In this document: piece after piece, positions 10,735-20,740 of the stretch
How positions within the stretch are numbered: position 1 is the first letter of the stretch
Layout: the number at the start of each line of letters is the position of its first letter
Assembly (NCBI GenBank): GCA_964036315.1
Contig: OZ038487.1
Coordinates: 54,953,909 to 55,017,908, forward strand
Reading direction: 5' to 3'
DNA length: 64,000 bases
Origin: Acanthosepion esculentum
Taxonomy: Eukaryota; Mollusca; Cephalopoda; Sepiida; Sepiidae
Program-made: the position numbers and the translations under genes
The notes under the pieces: generated by a model
What the model was told of the DNA's origin: nothing
Database searches by the model: none
What the model saw: the letters and a program-made list of their open reading frames with translations, nothing else

Positions 10735-11210
10735 GTATCATGACCTGTCTGGATGTTAGTGATCAAGACTCTCCACATTTTCCTGTCCATTGTACATCTT
10801 AATTACTTTTGTCTTTTTGTCATCTCTCTTGCATCCATTCACTCAAGTTTACCAGGTAGGTTATGTGTTGTTTTCCGCTTTTCTTTTTCCTCGTTGTTGC
10901 CTCTTTTACCTTCAAACTGTAATGTGAGTATCAATTTTTCTAAGCCATTTTCCTCATCATGTGCCATTGAAATTTAAACTATCTCTTCCTGATATTAAGT
11001 ATAAGTGTCCTTTTTGTTGCCATTGTCTCTAGAGCTTTGTCGTCAGTCACATGTCCAGTCCATGGTTTTCTTAGCATCTTTCCGTAGAATCATATTTTTA
11101 TTGCTTCAATTCTCCTCTTCATCTATGAGGAGATTACCCAGCATTCACTAGCATATAGGAGGATTGATAATGCATAACAGTTCAGTAATCTTTTCTTTGT
11201 TTCTAAAAAT
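10735..11210 (-). pseudogene. LINE-B reverse-transcriptase C-terminal fragment
   Basis: Minus-strand sequence carries the last part of a non-LTR retrotransposon polyprotein: at high coordinates a run resembling 'YALSILLYASECWVIS', then a 'FYGKMLRKPW'-like segment, then 'LGKLE' and a basic C-terminal region. The same block order is found at 31160-31570, 52375-52565 and 59715-60015. Several frame breaks and stops are present. The clade (RTE-like versus another endonuclease-type LINE) cannot be fixed by eye. Confidence 0.6.
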
Positions 11211-11362
11211 ATATTTTTTTAGGTATATTTTTATCTTGAAATGCACATTAATGCATATAAAATGTTGTTTAGTTGCTTATATTACAATATCGGGGTGTAT
11301 CATTGAGTTTGACAAATGAAAAATTTGGTAAGGGTTAACAGAAAAAATGTATAATCAGTTCA

Positions 11363-11630
11363 TTGGGAACTTTTGTTTATCAATTGTCTTTCTTTGTCAG
11401 TCTCTATCATCTTTATTTTACTTTTTTATTTCTATTTTCTAAAATATTTTTTGTTTGCTGCATTGCCATAACTTCATTTCTTTCTATATCTATTTTCTCC
11501 TTTTTTAACTTCTTTTTGTTCTTTTCTTTTTCTTTTTGTTTCTTTTGGATTCTTTTTCTTTTCTTTTTTAAATTTTACCCCCCACTCTTACACTTACATT
11601 TTTATTTTCTCTCACACTTTTTCTTTCCAG
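11363..11630. repeat. T/CT-rich low-complexity tract
   Basis: A pyrimidine-rich stretch gives a Phe/Ser/Leu-rich chance frame. No protein family. Confidence 0.7.
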
Positions 11631-11771
11631 GCTTATGGCTATATCACATCGAAACACTGCTTCCCATACAATCACCGAAGCAACATCAAGCCTGGTTAAT
11701 AGTTAGATGGGTGACCACTTGAAAATACCAGGTGCTGTAAGCTTGAATGTGCAGGTGGTTTAATGGCTGAA
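11631..11771 (+). mobile_element. 5S/tRNA composite SINE, copy 2, head part
   Basis: An almost complete 5S-like head: 'gcttatggctatatcacatc' (5' end of 5S), 'cttcccatacaatcaccgaa', box A region 'agcaacatcaagcctggtta', box C region 'agatgggtgaccacttgaaa', and the 5S 3' end 'ccaggtgctgtaagctt'. The tRNA-like A box 'gtggtttaatggctga' follows. The element then stops abruptly at about 11771 where an RTE-like LINE tail starts; the matching SINE tail reappears at 12553-12660. Confidence 0.8.
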
Positions 11772-12375
11772 CCATGAAGGCAATGATAATGGTTAGTATA
11801 ATATATTAATATATATTTTTAACCTCGCATAATCTGGCAATGATAATGGTTAGTATAATATATTAATATATATTTTTAACTTCGCATAATCTGGCAACCC
11901 TGAACCTGAGCTCAACGACAATCATTCCTTGCACCTAACTTTTCTAAGACTTTTGAATGAGCTATGAATCACTGAAATCAGACCAGTGTGAGCGGAGGAG
12001 TTGCTTGGACACACACACACATACACTGTACTTTATATATAATATAATTATTTTATATTATATATATTTATTTATATTATATATATTTTAGCTAGCTGAA
12101 AATTTTAAGCTAGCTGCAATTTTGGATACAAAAGAAAATGAGAGTTACTACCCTTGAACCATGAAAGCAATGATAATGGCTAGTATAATATATTAATGTA
12201 TATTTTAACCTTGCATAATCTGACATCTCTGAATCTGAGCTCAACAAAAATCATTCCCTACACCTAACTTTTCTAGGGCTTTTGAATGAGCTATGAATCA
12301 TTGAAATCGGATCAGTGGGAGTGGAGGAGTTGCTTGGACACACACAAACACTTTACTTTTATATAAGATATAATG
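11772..12375 (+). mobile_element. RTE-like LINE 3' tails, tandemly repeated
   Basis: Two related units, about 11772-12050 and 12140-12375, share 'atgataatggttagtataat', 'gcataatctggcaaccctga', 'tttgaatgagctatgaatca' and end in a 'gttgcttggacacacacac' run then an AT-rich tail. Such ends ('..ttggaca cacacac..ttt..tata') are typical of RTE-type LINE 3' ends. In the first unit a 56-bp segment is itself duplicated (11782-11837 against 11838-11893). No coding part remains. Confidence 0.55.
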
Positions 12376-12552
12376 GGAATGCATGGATGTAGTTGTAGAT
12401 ATCTGTGGCAAGTAAGAGTCACATTGATAATGGTCAGCACTCTGGTATATTTGTGTTTGTTTTAAAATTTGTTTTGAGTAGAGTGCAGCATGTGTGTGCT
12501 TTAGATAGATGAAAATTGGTATGTAGTTAGAAATATATTGTTTTTCTGCTAC

Positions 12553-12662
12553 AAAACCAATATTATCTCCTCCCCAAATTCTTACAATCTAAAAGTATTT
12601 TCTGGCTTTAAATAACTTGAATGTTGATAAGCTTGAGTAAACATAAACAAATCAATCAATTT
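12553..12662 (+). mobile_element. 5S/tRNA composite SINE, copy 2, tail part
   Basis: Contains the family tail: 'ttcttacaatctaaaagtat', 'tttctggctttaaataact', 'gttgataagctt' and 'aaacaaatcaatcaat'. It is colinear with the head at 11631-11771 and is best read as the other half of the same insertion, split by about 780 bp. Confidence 0.65.
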
Positions 12663-13131
12663 TTCTTTCCTTTACAATTTTTATACTAACTTACTTTCCA
12701 CTTTCTTTTTCCTTTTCAATATTTACCTCACTTTCACACACACCTTTTCATTTCTCCCCCCTTTCAGTCTTCACCCCTCCCTCACTCAATCTTCCCTTCC
12801 TTTTCAATCTTTGTTTCCCATTCACACTCACCTTCACATTTTCTCCCTTTCTTTTTTTCCCTTTCAATCTTCACCCCTCTCTCACTCACCCTTTCATTTT
12901 CTTTCTCTTTCAATCTTTACACCACCCTCTCACAGTCAACTGTTCATTTTCTTCCCTTCTTTCTCTTCCCATTTCACTCTTTACTTCTTCTCACATTCAA
13001 CTTTTTATTTCCACTTTCTCTTACACCCATTTTCCTTTCTTCCCTACCTTTTTTGTCTTCAAACTCACTTCTCTCAGTTTACTCCTTATTCTTCTTTTCC
13101 TACTTATTCTTTTATCACCACACAACTTTAA
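12663..13131. repeat. Polypyrimidine (CT-rich) tract
   Basis: About 470 bases are almost all C and T, with repeated 'cactcacctttcatttt'-like phrases. This gives an open frame rich in Ser, Phe, Pro and His at 12811-13131 that I consider non-coding. The strand bias and length could favour triplex or non-B DNA, which is an inference. Confidence 0.75.
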
Positions 13132-13139
13132 CATCATTA

Positions 13140-14218
13140 AACCAGACTGAAACTTACAGCTGATTACCATCCTAAAGAGGATATATCATGTCTAAGCCAT
13201 ATATAATAGGCTAAACAATTTTTCCCATCTCACTCATGAAGGGAACAGTAGCCAGGAAAGCTAAGTCAGAGTGAAATGTATACTAACAGTTGGCTTATCA
13301 ATAAATCTAAAAAAAATGTCTCCTTTATTTCTCTTTTGTCCTGTTCTATTTATTACAAAATAAGAATAAATAATAAATGAATATGAGAGGCTTTCCATGA
13401 TTACTTTGGAATTAATTAATAACAAAAATGGACAGAAATAATCAGTAACTGTCCATCAAGAAGAATCATTCAAGGTTCAGATACTGCTTGTGTTTTGTCA
13501 GCCATTTTGATTTTTTGAACAACTGCAAAACCAAAAGTAAAATTTCTGTCAGTGTTAAACAAATCACTGATTTCAATATAGCAATTTCTTACAGTGTTAC
13601 CTCCAAAAAATTTATGATAAGTAATCCTTAGGCAAATCGTCTTGTCGCAAGTGTAAAATCAATATATATGCATTTGTCTACTAACATGGGATCTACAAAA
13701 CATTTCCTAGGTTTTTTGTAGTATAATGCCTTATTTTATATTTGCACTAATGGTAATAGTAAAATTAGCTGTTTCCATATAATGAAACATTTGACATTCA
13801 TTCAGTGAGCCACCAGAATTATTTTCAGTTGAAATTTATAAAATCTTTCTATTAAAACTATTTTTTTTAAGAAAATTTGTTTATCACATGCACTGTTATT
13901 GCTCTTTCCAGTATTGATTAGCTCTTCTTTCCTAACCTTTTTTATAGTAGTGTGGAATGTCAACATATTGATTATATCATTATGTTTTCTCTGAGTTACA
14001 TGTGCTATCCATTTTAGTTGTTACAGGCTGTTCAAAGTCCACAAGTGATATGGTTTCTGTGATTTGGTACACTTCTTTGTTTGTGATAATAAGGTTTGAG
14101 AAAGGATGGTCCTAAGAATAGTACAAAAGAAGTTATTTTAAATTACTATATCAGGTATAAAAATTTGAAAAAAATAACTTCAAGCATTTTCTGTTTTTTA
14201 TCTTTAATTTTAACAAAG
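13140..14218. other. No recognisable gene; one half of a direct repeat
   Basis: AT-rich. The stretch 13749-13841 ('taatggtaatagtaaaatta', 'gttgaaatttat') recurs in shorter form at 14853-14935, on the other side of the SINE and minisatellite. Nothing else is recognised. Confidence 0.5.
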
Positions 14219-14221
14219 TGC

Positions 14222-14442
14222 ATTTTAACATGAGTGCATAAAGTGGAATCAGCATGCTGAGTTCAAATTCTGGTCAAGCTTGTTGCATTCATTTTTTCAC
14301 AAATACATCTTTCTTCATTCTAGTTAAGGTTAAATTGCAGGGAAAACTGGGCTGTATAATCTTGTGTGGCAACCATTCTATGAGAATGACAACTCTGAAT
14401 GCAAAGCCACTGAGGCATGGGGCTAGAAAATCCACACTGTAA
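14222..14442 (+). mobile_element. tRNA-headed SINE (family B), copy 3 (5' truncated)
   Basis: Carries the B-box-like 'gagttcaaattctggt', the degenerate shared body ('tgttgcattcattttttcac', 'gcagggaaaactgggct') and the family B 'gtggcaaccattctatgaga' and 'ctgaatgcaaagccactgag' sections. The A-box side is weak. Confidence 0.65.
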
Positions 14443-14454
14443 AAATCTACTTGT

Positions 14455-14862
14455 TATGGAGACTACAGCAGCAACAGCTAGGATGGTGAGTTTGTTGGAT
14501 TATACACCACAGGGGAGTCTACAGAATCAGCAACACCTAGCTTGGTCAAGCTACAGCTCCACAGTCTACAGGGTCAGTAACACCTGTCATGGTTAGGCTG
14601 TAACCCGATACTCAACAGAGAAGTCTACATAGTAAGCAACACCTAACATGATCAGCCTGTGGCCCTATAGTCTACAGAGGAGTCTACAGGGTCAGCAATG
14701 CCCAGCATGGTCAGGCTACAGCTCTATACTCTACAGGGGTGTCTACAGGCTCAGCAACACCTAGCATGGTCAGGAGGTGGCCCTATACTCTACAGGGGAG
14801 TCTACAGGGTCAATAACACCTAGCATTGTCAGGCTGTGGCCTATACTATAATGGTAATATTA
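14455..14862 (+). repeat. 59-bp minisatellite
   Basis: Six to seven imperfect units. 'gtctacagggtcagcaacac'-like starts fall near 14517, 14562, 14623, 14682, 14741 and 14800; the last steps are 59 bp. Each unit contains 'agcaacacctagcatggtca' and 'ctgtggccctatactctaca'. The first of these resembles the 5S box A region of the local composite SINEs ('agcaacatcgagcttggtca'). Confidence 0.85.
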
Positions 14863-15054
14863 GCCATTTCCTTATAAGAAAAATTTCAGAATTTATTGAT
14901 TGAGCAATGATAATCTTGGTTGAAATTTATGTAGTTAACAATGTCTTGTCTATGACACTGACAACATTTACTTCCTGATAATGAATTGGTAAGAAGTACT
15001 CAAATATAAACATGAACTTTGGGCAGTTTATCAATAATTTTGATTGACTGAACG

Positions 15055-15945
15055 CAGCATAAATATTTACCCATTATTTAAACATAGATAGAAACATACC
15101 TGCATAAATATTTTCAAATGCTGTATAAAACTTACTAACACCCTTTTGTTTTATTGTTTACAATTTAACTAAATATGGTGGCACAAACAAAGCATGATCA
15201 TATTGTCTCAATGAAAATGGTTGGTATGAAAAATCGGGTAGTGATAAAACAGTTGAAAATTATTTTTGATCCATTGTAAAAGTTTTAAGAGGAACAAACA
15301 CACCCCCACCCAATCCAATTCCAGGAGAGTCATTGAAACCCTCAAAAAGAGGGTGAAAAGAAGTCTACAAAAACGGATGAAGAGAGCAAAAGAGATGGAT
15401 ATTACAGATAGATTAGTAAGGAGGATGGTGAATGAGGATTCAGGGCTCAAATCATTCAAGATTCAACAACAGCTGCTCTCAAGTGCCTCCAAACAAAAAC
15501 GGCTTGGCAGAGGCAAGAAAATGTTAGGGAGGTGCAGCATGCTAAAGACAAAGTCTTTTGTTAGTTGAACAAGAAGTTTTTCACTGTGGAGGCTGTGGTC
15601 AACTACCAAAACAATAGGATTTTCACCACTCCCCCCAAGAAACATTCTTAAAGGTTTCAGAATACATTTCAAGTGACAGAAACCAACTGTTGTCATGGTT
15701 TCATCTGCTGTTGCATCTGGTGGTTTGAAATCACCTTTAGCATTCATATAAGAAGGACTGTAAGTTAATAGCAGAGTTTATCAGCAAATGTCGGAGAGAG
15801 ATATCTGTGCCTTGGTTGTCAGCCATATTTGGAAGTCATTGTGTCTTCACTGAAGATGGGGCTCCACACACAGAGCCAATTTGATGCTAGAGACATTTCA
15901 GTAGATCTTTTGGTAAGTCAATTTGGCCTCTATGCATTTACCAGG
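15055..15945 (+). pseudogene. maT/mariner-like transposase pseudogene, tandem copy 1
   Basis: An ATG at 15175 begins 'MVAQTK', followed by a helix-turn-helix-rich region and, at 15326-15520, 'RRVIETLKKRVKRSLQKRMK' through 'MVNEDSGLKSFKIQQQLLSS', a typical linker between DNA-binding and catalytic domains in Tc1/mariner transposases. The first catalytic segment (about 15570-15600, expected 'DEK' style) has a stop and no aspartate; the second, 'VFTEDGAPTH' near 15840-15870, is kept; the third is missing because copy 2 starts there. Frameshifts occur around 15290 and 15568. Dead gene. Confidence 0.75.
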
Positions 15946-15947
15946 TG

Positions 15948-17105
15948 TGGTATAAATATTTACCCATTATTTAAACATAGATTGAGACATACCTGCATAA
16001 ATATTTTCAAATGCTGCATAAATCTTCCTAACATTCTTTTGTTTTATGGTTTACAGTTTAGTTAAATATGGTGGCTCAAACAAAACGTGATCAAGTTGTT
16101 GTAATGAAAAATTGTGAGGTGATGAAACAGTTGGTGGTTTGCAGTAAAACTGTTTTTAAAATTTCAAGACAAGCAAAATCTTTACTAAATCCAATTCCAG
16201 GAGGAAACCATTCAGTTTGTGTTTCCTTAGAATAGAAAGATAAATTATATGAGACTGGCCTCTGAAAAACTGAATCTACACAAAACAACAGGAAATGTGA
16301 TAAACAACTATTTTATTTAAACTGCAACTTGATCTGTTTTGTTTCCAGCATTTCCTTGTAGAATCAGAAGTGTTTACAATTATCATAATCATAATCAACA
16401 TTATTGATGTTGTTATATATAGTTTGTTCCAGGAGAGACAGTGAAACCGTCAAGAAGAGGATGATGAGAAATAAATGAAGAATATAGCAAAAGAGCTTGA
16501 TATTTTGGATAGGTCAGTAAGGAAGATTGTGAAAGAGGATTTAGGGTTAAAATCATACAAGATTAAAAAAAAACAACAATTGCTTTATTACCTTTAAGAA
16601 GAAATGGCCTGGCAGTGGGAAGAAAATATTGGTGGAGATGCAGCATGCTGTAGACAAAGTCTTCATTTAGGCAGACAAGAAATTTTTGCATCATGGGGTC
16701 TGTGATCAACTATCAAAATGATAGAGTTTATGCCACTTTACCAGAAAACATTCCCGAAGTTGTCTAAAAGCATTACAAAGTGAGATAAACCAACTGGTAT
16801 CATGGTTTTAGATTCTGTTGCTTCTGATAGTTTGAAATCACCTTTGAGGTTCATGGAAGAAGTGAAAGTGAATAGTTTACCAGCAAATATTGGAGAGAGA
16901 TGTGTTGTTCTAGTTGTCAGCCAAATTTGGAAATTTCTACTGTTACAGTGTCAGTTTGACACTGTAAAACCATTTCTGTTAGTGAATGTTATGGCTTAAG
17001 AATTTAACATCAGAAATTGTCTGTGGAAAACTCAAGTAAAGCCATTGGTTACAGTGTCATCATCCTTTAGAGAGTTTGAACACCATTCCTGCCACAAACA
17101 GCAAA
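15948..17105 (+). pseudogene. maT/mariner-like transposase pseudogene, tandem copy 2
   Basis: Repeats copy 1 from its 5' non-coding part: 'tatttacccattatttaaac' at 15957 against 15064, ATG at 16068 against 15175, an exact 893-bp step. It continues through the same linker ('kkrm', 'vkedlglksykikk' by translation near 16460-16570), a catalytic-core stretch near 16680-16860 and beyond. A 232-bp insertion lies at 16201-16432, bounded by the 7-mer ccaggag. The copy is riddled with stops. The small frame 16802-16999 is the best preserved piece. Confidence 0.7.
16201..16432. mobile_element. 232-bp insertion in transposase copy 2
   Basis: Comparison with copy 1 shows that the homology breaks at 'ccaattccaggag' and resumes at 'ttccaggagaga', leaving 232 extra bases flanked by a direct ccaggag. 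That resembles a 7-bp target site duplication, though part may be chance. The inserted sequence is AT-rich, ends in a TA/TAT-rich stretch and has no motif I recognise. Confidence 0.5.
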
Positions 17106-18080
17106 GGTAAGTAAGTATTGTAAGTTATGGTACTCTATACCATGATGGAGGGGTGGGGATTGGATCTGTGTCTTGTGAATGAATGCACTCTGAAAGGTCT
17201 ATGTTGTACATGCAAATGGCTATCTTTCTTTTAATACTATTGTTCACCAAATGCAAGGCTCAAGAGCTAATCAAGGTAGAGCTTTACAGAATGAGGTTTT
17301 TGTAAGGACATAAAAAGGAGATGTAAGAAGTGCCTGTTATGAGGATATGTAGAATAGACAATGGTTGATGCTAGATTTGAAGTTGTTATGTTTGTAGTGG
17401 TCTGAGATACATCATCAGGAGTTTGTTTTCTACAAAGGGTCAGTTCTGGGAAAGAAGTTTTCTGCGAGGCACTACCTCCTGACTAAGGGAATAAGAAAGG
17501 AACTGAGTTGATAATGTTTAGATGGAAACAAAACCTCCACAACAAACACTACATAGAACCAAGTCACCACTTGATATACACACAACAGTACAGCGGCTTA
17601 AGTGGAACTCTGACTTGTCTGAGAAAGTCATGCATACCCATAATCCTGATGCAACTACATGGTCCCTAATGGTCTATGTTGATACATATGGTACTACATT
17701 TGCTCTGATTTGTGCTGTAGATACAATGTAATCTGCCACTGCTCTTCTTGTAATGCAATCATCTTGGTGAGTATTGGTGGGGGTTCAACCTGTGGTCACT
17801 CCTCAAGCCTATGTTGTACAGGCAAACAAATATTGTTTGCATGACAACATAACCTGCTATCATCAATGTACATTACAGGCTAGTAATTGATTCCTCAGGT
17901 GACTCCTTTGCAACGCCACTGGCTATGTGCACAAAAGTGTTGTGAAAGTCATGCATATCTTTGAGGAAGGCATGCATACCCATAACTCTGCTGCAACTAA
18001 GTGGTTCCAAATGGTTCATGTTGACATAACTGGGGCTACATGTGCTATAAATACAGGGTAGTCTGCCACTCATTCTGTTA
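17106..18080 (+). repeat. Unclassified repeat with two related halves
   Basis: The stretch 17600-17735 ('aaagtcatgcatacccataa', 'ctgatgcaactacatggtcc', 'gtagatacaatgtaatctgc') is repeated with divergence at 17950-18075 ('ggcatgcatacccataactc', 'ctgcaactaagtggttccaa', 'aatacagggtagtctgcc'). A third motif, 'gtctatgttgtacatgcaaa', occurs near 17200 and again near 17808. No protein is recognised. It may be the body of an old element. Confidence 0.45.
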
Positions 18081-18082
18081 TG

Positions 18083-18456
18083 GCTTCTGGCCACATAATG
18101 TTGAAACACCAGTACATGTATGATCACCAAAGTTAAGCAACATCGAGCTTGGTCAGTCCCTGTATGGGTGACTCCTTGGGAATATCAGGTGCTCTAAGCT
18201 TGGATAGATAATGGCTCGGAATTGTTAATCAGGGAGTCAAGTTCCAATTTCAGTTAGGTTTGTTATATTCACTTAAACACAAATATCCTTGGGAAAGGTA
18301 TGAATCCACCTCTTCTCCCCCAAGCTATGGGTCAATTAATAAGACTTGTATTAATAAACCATTATTATCTAAAAAAAATTCTTACAATCTAAAAATAATT
18401 CCTAGATTCAAATAACCTGCAAAGTGTTGATAAGCTGTAGAAAACAAATCAATCAG
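18083..18456 (+). mobile_element. 5S/tRNA composite SINE, copy 3 (near full length)
   Basis: All parts are in order: 5S head ('gccacataatgttgaaacac', box A 'aagttaagcaacatcgagct', box C 'gtatgggtgactccttggga'), tRNA-like part ('ataatggctcggaattgtta', B-box-like 'caagttccaatttcagtt'), shared body ('tgaatccacctcttctcccc', 'gggtcaattaataag') and the tail to 'gataagctgtagaaaacaaa'. About 374 bp. It ends in an 'aatcaatca' tail. Confidence 0.85.
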
Positions 18457-18459
18457 TCA

Positions 18460-19480
18460 TTCTATTACAATGCTATGATCCTGACAAGTGTTTCAACTAC
18501 CTGGCTGTGCAGAAGCAGGTCTACAAATGTAAGAAGATTCATATGAATAATGCTGGTCACATGAAAGCATTACCCACATGTCATGTTCAATATGCACAAC
18601 AATTCTTTGAGATGACCCTCCAGCAGCTTGAAGGCTGACAATCTGAATACATACAAATAGTTCTAACTAAACAAAAGCAGCCTCTGGGTATGATGGCTTG
18701 TTCTCCCATAGACAATCCTTCATAATTAGAAAAGTTACTACCCTTTGATCTTTATGTGTATTCTGTGTTACTTCCTGTTCTGTTCACAAAACAGTTTTTC
18801 TTGTGTCTATGCAGTTGTTGTGTGGTTCATTTCTTTGTGACTAACTAGTGCAGCATGCATCCCTCATCTAAAGCACAGACACAGATGGTGCACCAGCATG
18901 TGTGTTACTACATCACAAGATGATCAAAGTTTTTAAAAGATTTTTTCAGAATATCTACTATTATTTAACAAGTATATATGACATGCGCAACAAAATCATC
19001 AGTGTGTTGTAATTTTATTTTCTGTTGGTGCACATAAATGCAGAAACCCTGAGCACTAATATGCAAAAATTCACAAAAGGCATGCATAAATTTTATACCA
19101 TATATATTTGATGACCATCAGTGACAGTCTTTTCAATGCTTAAATGCAATTGTCAGGTCATATGTGATGTGTTTTTGCTTCACTATTTATATATACAGGT
19201 CATGTATGTGGGGAGTCTGTTGTATTGTTCTTACAGTTATTTTATTTAATTAAGTAAATAATTAATGAACTATGAATGCACACATAAAAATAAGTAAATG
19301 TTATAATAGCAACCAACAATAAAATAATCAGTAATAACAAAGTTAATAAAATTTTTACAAACAACACTATAAAGAGCCAAAAAACAGTACCTAGATCCAT
19401 AATTATTTCCATCCAACAGCCCCTAGAATAATTCAAAACATAAGAAAAATAAGACAATCCTTCATCAGATCTTATAAACT
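18460..19480. other. No recognisable gene
   Basis: Mixed AT-rich sequence. The stretch 18480-18720 is less AT-rich and reads slightly like decayed coding sequence, but all frames are broken and no family is recognised. Confidence 0.45.
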
Positions 19481-19484
19481 GACA

Positions 19485-19790
19485 CTGTAGAATCATAAAC
19501 AAAGAACAGTACCAAATAACAAAAACTACATCACTTGAAAACTTCCATTAGCAACAACAGCTAAAATGTAACAAGAAACAAAAAATAATGATATAATCAA
19601 GGTGTTAACTTTTCACACTACTGTAAATAACTGTGACAGTTAATGAACTTGAGAAGCTTATTTTCCTGAAAAACAGTTTTACGAGAAAGATTTTTTATAA
19701 ATTACAACTGACAGTAATACTGTTCAGTCAATGAATGCTAAATGTTTTCTGTCTTGAAATGAATAATCTTACCATTATAACTACCATAAT
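19485..19790 (+). pseudogene. LINE-C C-terminal fragment, second copy
   Basis: Colinear with 6945-7260: 'caaagaacagtaccaaataa', 'acatcacttgaaaacttcca', 'aataatgatataatcaagg' and 'cctgaaaaacagttttacga' are all in the same order with deletions and stops. More decayed than the first copy, so probably older. Confidence 0.6.
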
Positions 19791-19905
19791 CAGTTGTTTC
19801 TGTCAGTTGACAATTATCATTTCCCTGCTTTAGTGCAATGGGGGAGTGCAAACTCAGGCAGCTGAACCCTGGGACCAGGCACCTCACAGTATTTATTTTC
19901 CTCAG

Positions 19906-19993
19906 CTGCGTCTATGTCTGTAGACAGAGCCACAACTGAGCTGCACTCTGCACAAAGACAGAGAGATGATAAAACCTACCCAGTATGAAGCAG
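19906..19993 (+). other. Candidate exon with strong splice-like borders
   Basis: A pyrimidine tract and 'tttattttcctcag' precede 19906, and 'cag|gtaagta' follows 19993. The 88-bp interval has one frame open up to a stop near its end (a short run containing 'SMSVDRATTELHSAQRQRDD'). This pattern fits a terminal or non-coding exon but can arise by chance. No protein family is recognised and no flanking exon was found. Confidence 0.15.
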
Positions 19994-20738
19994 GTAAGTA
20001 TTAAGTATAAGTAACTATTTTTTGCAAGCAATATTCCATTTAACCAAAATCCATTGTAAATATACCTCATACAGTGCAATTAATACTGTTGATAAATCTT
20101 TTGAAATTTTCCCTGAAGCGAACTTGGATAAGAGGTCATCTTTCTCCCCATATATCCACACATGGTTACTCATATATACTCACTTATGAAGAGATATGTT
20201 AAATATTATGCAAAAATATGACTTGTTTAATTTCTTTTCTCTGTTGTAAGCCTCAACTTCCATGTGTTTTCATGCATATTTTTTCTGTCTGATTTGATCC
20301 AGTTTGTAAATTTCAAAAATAATTTGCTTTTTATGTTTATTTTGTACATTCTTCACTTTCTACAGTGGCAGATAATTTTTTGCCAACTTTGTATATTCCA
20401 TTTCATGTATTTTCTTTACTTTTTATTCTGAAAAAAATATACTTAATTCAAAAGTTGTCTATATTATTTTTTGTTGGCATTTGGGGGTGTGAGTGGAGTT
20501 TCAGAATGATTTTGAAGAATTTCTGTATCCAAGTTCATGTGACAAAATGAAAAAATTATATAGTCAACCTTTTTTTAAAATTAGCTATTGATGTCACCAG
20601 TATTTATTAAATAAATTGTGTTTGAATTAAAGATTTTCTAAGAATTTCTTCATTTACTAAGAAGGGGAGTTTGTTTTCCTTCAATAAAGAATTTTCCTTC
20701 TCCCAAGTGAATAATTTGAAGTAATTTGTTTCATTAAC
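19994..20738. other. No recognisable gene
   Basis: AT-rich; small chance frame at 20365-20550. Nothing recognised. Confidence 0.5.
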
Positions 20739-20740
20739 AG

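Noticed and set aside
12811..13131. A 106-residue Ser/Phe/Pro-rich frame, possibly a membrane protein
   Set aside because: It is produced by a polypyrimidine tract and has no codon structure or hydrophobic segment pattern beyond the CT bias.
18083..18200. Functional 5S rRNA gene
   Set aside because: The 5S-like part has many substitutions, lacks a terminator at its end and continues directly into a tRNA-like SINE part; several equally decayed copies exist.
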